In this document: positions 1 through 7,573 of the stretch, one piece after another
How the letters are laid out: every line of letters starts with the position of its first letter
Numbering within the stretch: the first letter of the stretch is position 1
Made by a program: the position numbers and the translations under genes
Notes under the pieces: generated by a model
Seen by the model: the letters and a program-made list of their open reading frames with translations, nothing else
Databases searched by the model: none
Told to the model about the DNA's origin: nothing
NCBI GenBank assembly: GCA_002299135.1
Contig: DBNM01000096.1
Span: forward strand, 26,603 to 35,234
Source: Candidatus Neomicrothrix sp. UBA672
Lineage (GTDB): Bacteria > Actinomycetota > Acidimicrobiia > Acidimicrobiales > MedAcidi-G1
DNA length: 8,632 nt
Direction: 5' to 3'

Positions 1-921
1 GTTTTGGGACACGAAGTATCTGGGAAGGTAGTTGAGATAGGACCAGAAACAGAGACAGAATTAGGTATTGGAGACCAAGTTGTAGTTTCCTTAATCCGAA
101 CCTGTGGTCAATGTTTAGCTTGCGAACGAGGACACGATATAGCTTGCACAGGAAGAGTCAGACTTAATGAAACCAGCCCTCTGGAGACAAAAACGGGTGC
201 GGTAATAACGCATGGTCTCAATACTGGAGGGTTTGCGGAAGAAGTAGTCGTCCATATTTCACAGTGTGTTCCTGTGCCGGAAGACTTACCTGCTAATTTT
301 GCTGCTCTTCTTGGATGTGGAGTCATGACAGGAATGGGTGCTGTGTTCAATACGGCGCAAGTTAAAAGTGGTGACATCACTGTGATAATTGGTTGTGGTG
401 GTGTTGGTTTAGCCGCAATTCAGGGAGCGAAAATTTCCGGAGCGAAACATGTGATTGCGGTTGATCCATTAGCAAATAAGAGAGAACTAGCAATTAAATT
501 CGGAGCTACTCAGGCTCTTGAACCTTCGGAAAACCTGACTGAAATCATTCAGGACACAACCGAAGGGCATCTGGCTGATTTTGCATTTGTAAGCACTGCC
601 GCAGCTTCAGCAATTTCAATGGCAATGAGCCTTTTATCACCGATGGGCGCTCTGGTGCTAGTAGGTATGCCTGAAGATGGTGTTAAAACAGAATTCGACC
701 CAGGCTTACTGGCAGCTAGAAATCAGAGGATCCTAGGCTCGAAAATGGGCACCTCTAGACCGCATGCAGATATTCCTAAGATGGTTGATTTATGGCGTGA
801 TGGAAAACTCGATCTTGAAAATATGGTTTCAAGCACCCACCCGTTGGAAAATATTAATGATGCTCTTAATGAAATGCGTAACGGTTCAGTCATACGTGCT
901 GTGGTATGTCCGAGACCTTAA
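1..921 (+). CDS. Zinc-dependent medium-chain alcohol dehydrogenase, 5' end missing
   Basis: The reading frame is open from the first base, so the gene is cut by the window edge. The visible part begins just before Gly-His-Glu (bases 7-15), which holds the catalytic-zinc His. In this family that motif lies near residue 66, so about 60 residues, including the first zinc Cys, are outside. The TTG at base 4 is therefore not a real start. The structural-zinc cysteines are encoded at 103, 112, 121 and 145, with classical 3-3-8 spacing. The second catalytic-zinc Cys is at 316. A Rossmann motif GCGGVG is encoded near 391-408, and an Asp at the end of the next strand (IAVDP) suggests NAD(H). The substrate cannot be read from the sequence. 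A primary alcohol or a formaldehyde-thiol adduct is possible, the latter fitting the demethylating neighbours. The gene ends 12 bases before the next start, so it is probably part of the same operon. Confidence 0.9.
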   Translation, partial: VLGHEVSGKVVEIGPETETELGIGDQVVVSLIRTCGQCLACERGHDIACTGRVRLNETSPLETKTGAVITHGLNTGGFAEEVVVHISQCVPVPEDLPANFAALLGCGVMTGMGAVFNTAQVKSGDITVIIGCGGVGLAAIQGAKISGAKHVIAVDPLANKRELAIKFGATQALEPSENLTEIIQDTTEGHLADFAFVSTAAASAISMAMSLLSPMGALVLVGMPEDGVKTEFDPGLLAARNQRILGSKMGTSRPHADIPKMVDLWRDGKLDLENMVSSTHPLENINDALNEMRNGSVIRAVVCPRP

Positions 922-926
922 GGGGG
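921..926 (+). promoter_or_regulatory. Ribosome binding site for the enolase-superfamily gene
   Basis: AGGGGG begins on the last base of the preceding stop codon and lies 7 bases before the ATG at 934. It supports that start and suggests translation following on from the alcohol dehydrogenase gene. Confidence 0.6.
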
Positions 927-933
927 ATTTGAA

Positions 934-2163
934 ATGAAAATCGTTGAGGTGGAAACATTTGTTGTAGCTAACCCTCCACCACGTCATGGAGGCCGCTATT
1001 TCATTTTTGTAAAACTGACGACTGACAGTGGTGTTTCTGGAATTGGAGAGGCGTATGCAGCTTCCTTTAATCCCCATCTCATTGCAAAAATGATTGAAGA
1101 TACCGCAGATCGTTTTCTCATAGGTGAGAATCCTTTTCATATTGAAACTTTTTGGCGTCGATCTTATGGGGTCGGGTACACGCTTCGCCCTGACCCCACC
1201 TTGTGTGGCGTGATCAGTTCACTGGAAATGGCTTGCTGGGATTTAATTGGAAAAGAATGTGACAAGCCGGTCTATGAACTTCTAGGTGGCCGTGTGCACG
1301 AAGGGTTGCGTGCTTACACCTATCTATACCCTCCTGATGGAGAGGACACATACAACCCCTCAACAGAAAAACATATTTATAATGACCCTTCCTTAGCTGC
1401 TGAAGCTGCTGCTGCTGCAGTTGAAAAGGGTTTCACTGCAGTCAAATTCGATCCTGCCAGTTCTTATTCAGTTTTTGACGGTCGTCAACCGACTCCAAGC
1501 GAATTGGAATTTTGCGAATCGATGGTTAAAGCTCTCCGTGAAACTCTTGGAACAGGCGCTGACATATTATTTGGCACCCATGGACAATTCACTCCTTCAG
1601 GGGCGCTAAGACTTGCGAGAGTCTTAGAGAAATACGACCCTCTCTGGTTTGAAGAGCCTGTACCTCCTGATGATGTTAAAGGAATGGCAAGAGTTGCTGC
1701 CGGAACATCTATTCCTGTTGCAACTGGAGAGAGACTCACAACAGTTAGTGAATTTTCAACACTTCTTGAGTCGAATGCAGCTTCGATAATACAACCAAAT
1801 CTTGGCCGTTGTGGAGGCATCCTTCAGGGTAAAAAAATTGCTTCAATTGCAGAAGTGAAACAAGCTCTACTGGCTCCACACTGTTACTGCGGGCCTGTTG
1901 TTGCCGCTGCAAATATTCAACTGGCTACTTGCACTCCAAACTTTCTAATTCTTGAGTCAATCGAGGATTGGTCTGGTTTCCATGCCGAGATCCTCGAAAA
2001 GCCCATTGAATTCTCTGAAGGACTGGTAATACCTTCTACTGAACCAGGTCTTGGTGTCGTACTAAATGAAGATGTTGCGAAAGCAAATCCTTGGAATGGA
2101 GAAGAATTGCAACTAACTCCCCTCTACGACCCACCGTCAGGAAGAGACGGCTTCAAAAAATGA
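934..2163 (+). CDS. Enolase-superfamily sugar-acid dehydratase-like protein (MR/MLE family) with altered metal site
   Basis: This is a 409-residue protein of the mandelate racemase/muconate lactonizing enzyme group, closest in pattern to galactonate and mannonate dehydratases. These enzymes abstract the proton alpha to a carboxylate, usually dehydrating a sugar acid to a 2-keto-3-deoxy acid. An N-terminal capping domain (about 1-125) is followed by a TIM barrel. The metal ligands Glu240 (FEEP) and Glu266 (TGER), the catalytic His216 (THGQ) and His316 (APHC), and Glu341 lie at the same mutual spacing as Glu209, Glu235, His185, His285 and Glu310 of E. coli DgoD, as I recall its numbering. The position of the first metal ligand (DgoD Asp183) is Gly214, and the Asp that pairs with the second His is Asn289. 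The superfamily is certain. The substrate, and even dehydratase activity, are open. The ATG at 934 has a good ribosome binding site. Confidence 0.9.
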   Translation: MKIVEVETFVVANPPPRHGGRYFIFVKLTTDSGVSGIGEAYAASFNPHLIAKMIEDTADRFLIGENPFHIETFWRRSYGVGYTLRPDPTLCGVISSLEMACWDLIGKECDKPVYELLGGRVHEGLRAYTYLYPPDGEDTYNPSTEKHIYNDPSLAAEAAAAAVEKGFTAVKFDPASSYSVFDGRQPTPSELEFCESMVKALRETLGTGADILFGTHGQFTPSGALRLARVLEKYDPLWFEEPVPPDDVKGMARVAAGTSIPVATGERLTTVSEFSTLLESNAASIIQPNLGRCGGILQGKKIASIAEVKQALLAPHCYCGPVVAAANIQLATCTPNFLILESIEDWSGFHAEILEKPIEFSEGLVIPSTEPGLGVVLNEDVAKANPWNGEELQLTPLYDPPSGRDGFKK

Positions 2164-2187
2164 ACGGACAAGACCTTAGGATTTCTA

Positions 2188-3723
2188 ATGCCAAATGAAC
2201 GGCGACGGGGAGGTAGGAGCCAAAGACGAGGCGAAGGTTCAAATAATATCCAACAACCTTCTTCAATTCAGCCAAAACACAGATTCGAACCTTTGCGAGC
2301 AGTTTCTGAGGATGAGTTGGAATCAATCCACCAGGCTTCTCTGAAGGTTCTCTCAGAAACTGGGATTGCTTTTCTAGATGAAACAGCCTGCCAGCAATTA
2401 GCAGATGCCGGAGCTGTTGTTAAAGATCAACAAGTCAGGTTCGACCCTGAGATGATTATGGAACTTATTTCCACTGCGCCTAATGAATTCACTATGCACG
2501 GAATAGCACCCCACAGAGATTTCATTATGGGTGGTAAATGGATTACTTATACTGCAGTGGCTAGCCCTCCTTTTGTAACCGGCTTGGGACGTGACAGACG
2601 TGACGGCAATAGAGAGGATTTTCGTAATCTGATCAAATTGACTCAAATGCTTAACTGCCTCCACACAAATGCTGGCTACCCAGTGGAACCAACTGACATA
2701 CACGCTTCGGTTAGACATTTACATGCAACACATGATGCTGTGACTCTTTCTGACAAGCCACCCTTTGTGTACAGCCTCGGAAGGCAAAGAAATATCGATG
2801 GAATGGAAATTACTCGGATAGCCAGAGGTGTAAACCAAGAAACTTTCAACTCAGAACCTTCGATTCTTTCTGTAATTAATGCGAGTACACCTTTGCGATA
2901 TGACACCGTAATGCTTCATGGGATTCAAGAAATGTCTGCGCGGAATCAAGTTATTTGCATAACCCCCTTCACATTGGCAGGAGCTATGGCTCCAGTGACT
3001 GTTGCAGGAGCACTAGTTTTACAAAATGCTGAAGCTCTAGCGGGAATCGCCTATACACAACTAATCAACCCAGGAGCGCCTGTCATCTATGGGGGTTTCA
3101 CTTCCAATGTCGACATGCAATCCGGAGCGCCTGCATTTGGAACACCTGAATACTGGAAAGCCTGCCTTATCGGAGGTCAACTAGCTAGGCGTTACGGGCT
3201 TCCTTACCGGTCATCCAATGTGAACGCAGCAAACAGTGTCGATGCCCAGTCAATGTATGAGAGTGTCATTTCAATATGGGGTGCAATTATGGGTGGTGTA
3301 AACCTTCTGCTCCATGGGGCCGGCTGGCTCGAAGGAGGTCTCCTCGCTTCGTATGAAAAAATGGTTATAGATGCAGATGTTCTAAACATGGTTAACTGCA
3401 TGTTGGAACCAGTCACTGTCGATGACGCAACCCTAGCCGTGGAAGCAATCGCGGAAGTAGGTCCAGGGGGTCACTTCTTCGGTTCAGAACACACTCAAGA
3501 ACGCTACAAAACCGAGCATTTCCGTCCTATGGTCTCAGACTGGAGAAATTATGAATCATGGGACGAGTCCGGCCGTCAAGAAGCTCACCAACGAGCTGAA
3601 AAACTAGCAAAACAACTAATTGACTCACATGAAGAACCGCCCATGGAAGAGGATATCCGTACCGAATTAGATGAATATCTTGATAGAAGAGTTGCTGAAG
3701 GTGGCGTCCCAACTGACTATTAG
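2188..3723 (+). CDS. MttB-family (trimethylamine methyltransferase-like) protein, pyrrolysine-free
   Basis: This 511-residue protein belongs to the MttB family (COG5598). Family signs are the N-terminal block near 33-58 (RFEPL...SEDELESIHQASLKVL), the segment SPPFVTGL, VEPTDIHASVRHLH, LSDKPP, the ITPFTLAGAMAPVT stretch, and GAPVIYGG...DMQSGAP in the barrel. Archaeal MttB reads through an amber codon as pyrrolysine. This gene has no internal stop, so it belongs with the non-pyrrolysine homologues, of which a glycine betaine:corrinoid methyltransferase (MtgB) has been characterised. The likely role is methyl transfer from a quaternary amine or similar onium substrate to a corrinoid, but no corrinoid-protein gene is visible. 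Residues 4-16 are very rich in Arg and Gly and look like a flexible basic tail. The start follows a modest TTAGGA site 24 bases after the previous stop. The FAD/GcvT gene begins nine bases downstream. Confidence 0.88.
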   Translation: MPNERRRGGRSQRRGEGSNNIQQPSSIQPKHRFEPLRAVSEDELESIHQASLKVLSETGIAFLDETACQQLADAGAVVKDQQVRFDPEMIMELISTAPNEFTMHGIAPHRDFIMGGKWITYTAVASPPFVTGLGRDRRDGNREDFRNLIKLTQMLNCLHTNAGYPVEPTDIHASVRHLHATHDAVTLSDKPPFVYSLGRQRNIDGMEITRIARGVNQETFNSEPSILSVINASTPLRYDTVMLHGIQEMSARNQVICITPFTLAGAMAPVTVAGALVLQNAEALAGIAYTQLINPGAPVIYGGFTSNVDMQSGAPAFGTPEYWKACLIGGQLARRYGLPYRSSNVNAANSVDAQSMYESVISIWGAIMGGVNLLLHGAGWLEGGLLASYEKMVIDADVLNMVNCMLEPVTVDDATLAVEAIAEVGPGGHFFGSEHTQERYKTEHFRPMVSDWRNYESWDESGRQEAHQRAEKLAKQLIDSHEEPPMEEDIRTELDEYLDRRVAEGGVPTDY

Positions 3724-3729
3724 GAGGGG
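3722..3729 (+). promoter_or_regulatory. Strong ribosome binding site overlapping the upstream stop codon
   Basis: AGGAGGGG overlaps the TAG stop of the MttB-like gene, with GGAGG five bases before the ATG at 3733. It fixes the start of the FAD/GcvT fusion and argues for coupled translation of the two proteins. Confidence 0.7.
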
Positions 3730-3732
3730 AAC

Positions 3733-6177
3733 ATGAAAGAAAAAGCTGAAGTAGTGGTTATAGGTGGAGGCGTTGTCGGTTGTAGCGTGCTGTATCACTT
3801 AACCAAGGCCGGTTGCACTGACGTAGTACTTCTGGAAAGAAAAGAACTTACAGCAGGCTCAACCTGGCACGCAGCCGGAGGCATGCACACCCTGAATGGA
3901 GATCCGAACGTAGCCGCACTACAAAGGTACACAATAAAGCTCTATGAAGAACTTGAAGAATCAACTGGAGTCGATTGTGGAATCCATCTGACTGGCGAAT
4001 TGATGTTGGCAGATAATGAAGACAGATTGGATTGGCTGAAAATGGCTCATGCCCGCGGTAGGTATATGGGCATGGAAACAGAAATAATTTCAACTTCAGA
4101 AGCAAAAAATCTTGTTCCTTTTCTAGAAGAACAATATTTTGTAGGTGCTCTTTGGGATCCAGTCGGTGGGCACGTCGACCCTTCAGGTGTCACTAACGCT
4201 TACGCATCTGCAGCAAGGTCTTTAGGGGCTGAAATTGAAAGAAATACATGGGTAGAAGAAATATCTCAACAACCTGACGGCACTTGGGATCTATTAACAG
4301 ACAAGGGGATAATAAATTGTGAAAATTTTGTAAACGCTGGAGGATTGTGGGCTAGAGAAGTTGGTCGGATGTGTGGCATTGAACTTCCGGTTCAAGCAAT
4401 GGAACACATGTACTTTCTCACTGAAGAATTACCTGAAATTGAACCGTGGCTTGAAGAAAATGATGGTCACGGTCGAGGAGTCATTGACTTCAGTGGCGAA
4501 ATTTACTTAAGAGCCGAGGGTAAAAGCCTTCTGCTTGGGACCTACGAACAAGCATGCGTGCCTTGGCAAACTAAATCAACCCCTTGGGATTTTGGCGCCC
4601 AACTTCTTACCCCTGACCTGGAAAGACTCACCCCTTCCCTCGAAGTAGGGTTTTCACATTTCCCAATTTATGCAGATGCAGGTATCAAACAAGTCATTAA
4701 TGGACCATTTACATTCGCTCCTGACGGCAATCCTTTAATTGGTCCCATAAGGGGACAAAGAGGTCACTGGGTTGCTTGTGGCGTAATGGCTGGGCTCAGC
4801 CAAGGTGGAGGCGTCGGACTGGCTATGGCGAATTGGATTACTACTGGTGATCCGGGTTTTGATGTTTGGGGAATGGATGTTTCACGTTTTGGTGATTGGA
4901 CTACTCCCGACTATACGTTGACAAAAGTAATCGAGAACTACACAAGACGCTTCAAGATAAGTTTCCCTAATGAAGAACTGCCTGCAGGTAGACCACTTCA
5001 CACTTCACCAATCTTCAACAAACTAACTGATGCAAATGCCGTGTGGGGTGCCGCGTACGGACTTGAATACCCTCTCTGGTTTCAAGAAATTGGAAAAGAA
5101 CCTATAGAAGAAGTCACTTTCAAACGATCTAATGCTTTCCCCGTGGTAGCTGAAGAAGTGAGAAGAGTGCGCGAAAATGTCGGGCTTATGGAGATAACAG
5201 GTTTTGCAAAACATGAATTTAGTGGAACTGGTGCAAGGGAGTTCTTAGAAAAACTACTGACCAACAAAATTCCTGAAAATGGTCGAATAGCCCTAGCTCC
5301 GATGTTAAACGAGGCAGGGAAACTTATAGGAGACTTCACTGTGGCCTCACTTACTAATCAGATTACAGAAGAAGAAAAATTCATTTTGTTTGGTTCAGGA
5401 ATTGCTGAGGGTTACCACCAGAGGTGGTTCCTTGAACACATCGATAATGACCCAACCATTCGTTACAAGCCAATAGGCAATGATATGACTGGTTTGTCGA
5501 TTGCAGGTCCTTCTTCCAGAGACCTTCTAAGTTCCATAGCAAACGAAGACATATCAGCTGAAAGCTTTAGATTCTTAGACATTAAAAATATGGCGCTCGG
5601 AATGATTCCATCTTTAGTAGGAAGAATAACTTTTACAGGCGACCTTGGTTACGAAATATGGGTTCCATCATCACTTCAATCACAACTTTATGACCTTCTA
5701 AACGATGTTGGAAAAGAATTTGATATGAGTCTTTTTGGACTGCGCGCGTTGGACAGTATGAGGTTTGATAAAAACTTTGGCTCTTGGGCCACTGAATACA
5801 GACCTATTTACGATCCTCTAGAAGCTGGATTGAACAATTTCGTAAAATTCGATAAAGAAAACTTTGTAGGCAAAGAGTCACTTACTGCAGTGTTTGAAGA
5901 AGGACCAAGAAGAAAACTCAGCGCTTTTGTTGTTGATGCCGACAACTCTGATGTGCTCGGTGATGAACCCATTTGGCACGACGGAAAAGTTGTAGGTTGG
6001 GCTACTTCCGGAGGGTATGCGCATTGGTCACAAGCTTCATGTGCGCTCGGTTACCTTCCTTCAGAACTTTCAGGCGTGGATGAAGGGTTTGAAATAGAAG
6101 TATTGGGGACACTCCGTGAAGCAAAACGGATAAATGAACCACTATTCGATCCTAAAGGTTCTCGGATGCGTAGCTGA
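3733..6177 (+). CDS. FAD-dependent dehydrogenase fused to GcvT aminomethyltransferase (dimethylglycine/sarcosine dehydrogenase-like)
   Basis: This 814-residue protein has the full layout of dimethylglycine and sarcosine dehydrogenases. A dinucleotide-binding motif GGGVVG lies at 11-16. STWHAAG at 43-49 carries His46, which matches the residue that binds FAD covalently in mammalian dimethylglycine dehydrogenase. The DAO domain runs to about residue 415. A GcvT domain then starts near RPLHTSP (420-426) and continues to the end, with IGDF (Asp534 at the position of the catalytic Asp of T-protein), LSIAGPSSRD, GDLGYEIW, GLRALDSMR and PLEAGL. Such enzymes oxidise an N-methyl group to an iminium and pass the carbon to tetrahydrofolate as 5,10-methylene-THF, with electrons going to an electron-transfer flavoprotein. 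Length is normal and nothing is broken. The exact N-methyl substrate (dimethylglycine, sarcosine or another amine) cannot be read. The MttB-like neighbour suggests stepwise demethylation of one compound. Confidence 0.93.
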   Translation: MKEKAEVVVIGGGVVGCSVLYHLTKAGCTDVVLLERKELTAGSTWHAAGGMHTLNGDPNVAALQRYTIKLYEELEESTGVDCGIHLTGELMLADNEDRLDWLKMAHARGRYMGMETEIISTSEAKNLVPFLEEQYFVGALWDPVGGHVDPSGVTNAYASAARSLGAEIERNTWVEEISQQPDGTWDLLTDKGIINCENFVNAGGLWAREVGRMCGIELPVQAMEHMYFLTEELPEIEPWLEENDGHGRGVIDFSGEIYLRAEGKSLLLGTYEQACVPWQTKSTPWDFGAQLLTPDLERLTPSLEVGFSHFPIYADAGIKQVINGPFTFAPDGNPLIGPIRGQRGHWVACGVMAGLSQGGGVGLAMANWITTGDPGFDVWGMDVSRFGDWTTPDYTLTKVIENYTRRFKISFPNEELPAGRPLHTSPIFNKLTDANAVWGAAYGLEYPLWFQEIGKEPIEEVTFKRSNAFPVVAEEVRRVRENVGLMEITGFAKHEFSGTGAREFLEKLLTNKIPENGRIALAPMLNEAGKLIGDFTVASLTNQITEEEKFILFGSGIAEGYHQRWFLEHIDNDPTIRYKPIGNDMTGLSIAGPSSRDLLSSIANEDISAESFRFLDIKNMALGMIPSLVGRITFTGDLGYEIWVPSSLQSQLYDLLNDVGKEFDMSLFGLRALDSMRFDKNFGSWATEYRPIYDPLEAGLNNFVKFDKENFVGKESLTAVFEEGPRRKLSAFVVDADNSDVLGDEPIWHDGKVVGWATSGGYAHWSQASCALGYLPSELSGVDEGFEIEVLGTLREAKRINEPLFDPKGSRMRS

Positions 6178-6183
6178 AGGAAT
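6177..6183 (+). promoter_or_regulatory. Ribosome binding site for the DddP-like gene
   Basis: AAGGAAT begins on the last base of the preceding TGA and lies 8 bases before the ATG at 6192. The resulting N-terminal length agrees with known DddP proteins, which supports this start over the internal Met codons. Confidence 0.5.
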
Positions 6184-6191
6184 TAGATTGC

Positions 6192-7505
6192 ATGGAAGCA
6201 CATAACAAAATTACTGAAGACCCCAACGATCCACTTATACGTAAGGCCGCAACCACAGGACACAGAATGGTTCTTGGCCCTGGTGAACCTGCATTAAGTG
6301 AATGGGCTGAAGCAAAACTTTTATTACCCGATGAGAAGGCAATGATGGAATACAGGGTGAAAAGAATCCGCTCTGAACTCGAGGAGGCTGACCTAGCAGG
6401 AATTTTACTTTTTGACCCGATGAACCAGATGTACGCAACTTATTCACCAAACATGCAGCTATGGATCACCCATAACCCTTCTAGATATGTTTTCTTGGCA
6501 ACAGACGGTCCGCTTATTCAATTTGATTACCCGAACTGTGAATTTTTATCTGCGCACAACCATCTAGTCACTGAGGTCAGACCTGCAAGACCTTTTTTCT
6601 ATTTCATCGCAGGAGATCGAGTTGAAGAACAGGCACAAAAATTTGCTTCAGAAATAGCTGATCTGATTAAAGCTCATGGAGGTGGAAACCTACGTTTGGC
6701 AGTTGACGTCACCACAATTGCAGGGAGCCAAGCCCTTCAACAGGCAGGTTTAGATTTGGTTGAAGGCACTCAAATCATGGAATCAGCTCGAATGATCAAA
6801 TCACATGATGAAATCAATGCCATGAGATGTTCTGTGGAAACGACTCGGGTTGCCTGTCAGAAAACATTTGAAGCTATGGAACCAGGTATGACCGAAAATC
6901 AACTCTGGGCTGTTATGTGGTCAGAAATGCTTTCTCGTAATGGAGAATGGATGGAATGCAGGCTTCTCTCAGCAGGGGAAAGAACGAACCCCTGGTTCCA
7001 AGAGTCGAGTAGCAATATCATCAATGAAGGTGACCTTGTAGCCTTCGACACGGACTTTGTTGGCCCGTACTCGATGATGACAGATGTCTCAAGGACTTGG
7101 ATCTGCGGAGACACTAAACCAAACAAACAACAAAGCGAAGTTCACTCATTAGCTGTCGAACAAATTAACAAAAACACTGAGTTGCTTACTCCTGGAACTA
7201 CTTTCTATGAATTAACCCATAACTCGTGGACGCCTCCAGTTGAAGATTACCGCCATTATTCATGCCTATTTCACGGTGTGGGTCAGTGTGATGAATATCC
7301 AGACATTGTTTTTCCAGATGCTTGGGAGGAATCCGGGTATGACGGAGTTCTAGTTCCAGGAATGGTCCTAACTGTTGAGGCTTATGTCGGATCTCGCTCA
7401 GGTGGTCAAGGAGTGAAATTAGAAGACCAGGTGTTAATCACCGAAAATGGTTACGAAAACCTTTCCGCATGGACTCTGGATCTCGAAAAATTTGAAAGAC
7501 TTTAG
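6192..7505 (+). CDS. dddP: DddP-like DMSP lyase of the M24 (creatinase/aminopeptidase P) fold
   Basis: This 437-residue protein matches DddP along its whole length as I recall it: NMQLW.THNP, HGGGN.RLAVD, GEW.E.RLL, RTNPWFQE, FDTD and KLEDQVLIT. DddP cleaves dimethylsulfoniopropionate to dimethyl sulfide and acrylate, using two metal ions in a pita-bread fold. The published ligands Asp295, Asp297, Asp307, His371, Glu406 and Glu421 correspond here to Asp286, Asp288, Asp298, His361, Glu396 and Glu411. The catalytic Asp377 and Tyr366 correspond to Asp367 and Tyr356. The offset is a steady 9-10 residues, so no site residue is lost. There is no signal peptide, so the protein is probably cytoplasmic. 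Creatinase or Xaa-Pro peptidase activity is the alternative given the M24 fold and the amine-demethylating neighbours, but the DddP-specific segments argue against it. Family membership is strong; DMSP as the natural substrate is inferred. Confidence 0.85.
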   Translation: MEAHNKITEDPNDPLIRKAATTGHRMVLGPGEPALSEWAEAKLLLPDEKAMMEYRVKRIRSELEEADLAGILLFDPMNQMYATYSPNMQLWITHNPSRYVFLATDGPLIQFDYPNCEFLSAHNHLVTEVRPARPFFYFIAGDRVEEQAQKFASEIADLIKAHGGGNLRLAVDVTTIAGSQALQQAGLDLVEGTQIMESARMIKSHDEINAMRCSVETTRVACQKTFEAMEPGMTENQLWAVMWSEMLSRNGEWMECRLLSAGERTNPWFQESSSNIINEGDLVAFDTDFVGPYSMMTDVSRTWICGDTKPNKQQSEVHSLAVEQINKNTELLTPGTTFYELTHNSWTPPVEDYRHYSCLFHGVGQCDEYPDIVFPDAWEESGYDGVLVPGMVLTVEAYVGSRSGGQGVKLEDQVLITENGYENLSAWTLDLEKFERL

Positions 7506-7529
7506 ATTCTTAAATGAATTTTTCATAAT
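7501..7529 (+). promoter_or_regulatory. Possible weak promoter before the SDR gene
   Basis: TTTAGA (7501-7506, four of six matches to TTGACA) and CATAAT (7524-7529, five of six matches to TATAAT) are separated by 17 bases and lie in front of the only sizeable gap in the cluster. AT-rich DNA gives such matches by chance, so this is only a candidate. Confidence 0.25.
7504..7523 (+). terminator. Possible weak hairpin with T-run after the DddP-like gene
   Basis: AGATTC (7504-7509) can pair with GAATTT (7516-7521), one pair being G-U, around a six-base loop, and a run of five T ends at 7523. The stem is short and AT-rich, so at best it is a weak terminator or attenuator. It overlaps the candidate promoter, and both cannot be trusted at once. 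Confidence 0.2.
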
Positions 7530-7562
7530 GGGTTGTATCGTCAGCAAATAGAAATACTAAAT

Positions 7563-7568
7563 GGAGGT
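7563..7568 (+). promoter_or_regulatory. Consensus ribosome binding site for the SDR gene
   Basis: GGAGGT lies five bases before the ATG at 7574. It is the best Shine-Dalgarno sequence in the window and fixes the start. The nearby ATG at 7561 is in another frame. Confidence 0.75.
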
Positions 7569-7573
7569 CAGTA

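Noticed and set aside
4..6. TTG at base 4 as the start of the alcohol dehydrogenase
   Set aside because: The frame is open to the window edge and the protein begins in the middle of the zinc-binding domain, so the true start lies upstream.
1..921. Alcohol dehydrogenase as AcuI, the acryloyl-CoA reductase often found with DMSP lyases
   Set aside because: AcuI belongs to the zinc-free branch of medium-chain reductases. This protein has four structural-zinc cysteines and catalytic-zinc residues.
1396..1420. GCT-rich short repeat
   Set aside because: It encodes an Ala-rich helix in the barrel domain of the enolase-superfamily protein and is ordinary coding low complexity.
1485..1820. 111-codon minus-strand open frame inside the enolase-superfamily gene
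   Set aside because: It is antisense to a clear gene, has no recognisable protein family and no good ribosome binding site; it is a by-product of codon use.
2188..3723. Possible in-frame amber codon read as pyrrolysine in the MttB-like gene
   Set aside because: The frame has no internal stop and ends after the expected C-terminal region; the TAG at 3721 is followed at once by the next gene's ribosome binding site and start.
3733..6177. GcvT part as the DMSP demethylase DmdA
   Set aside because: DmdA is a free-standing GcvT-like protein of under 400 residues. Here the GcvT domain is fused to a complete FAD dehydrogenase, the pattern of dimethylglycine and sarcosine dehydrogenases.
6192..7505. 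Creatinase feeding sarcosine to the FAD/GcvT enzyme
   Set aside because: The context is tempting, but full-length DddP-specific segments and the exact DddP catalytic residues fit better. It is kept only as an alternative to test.
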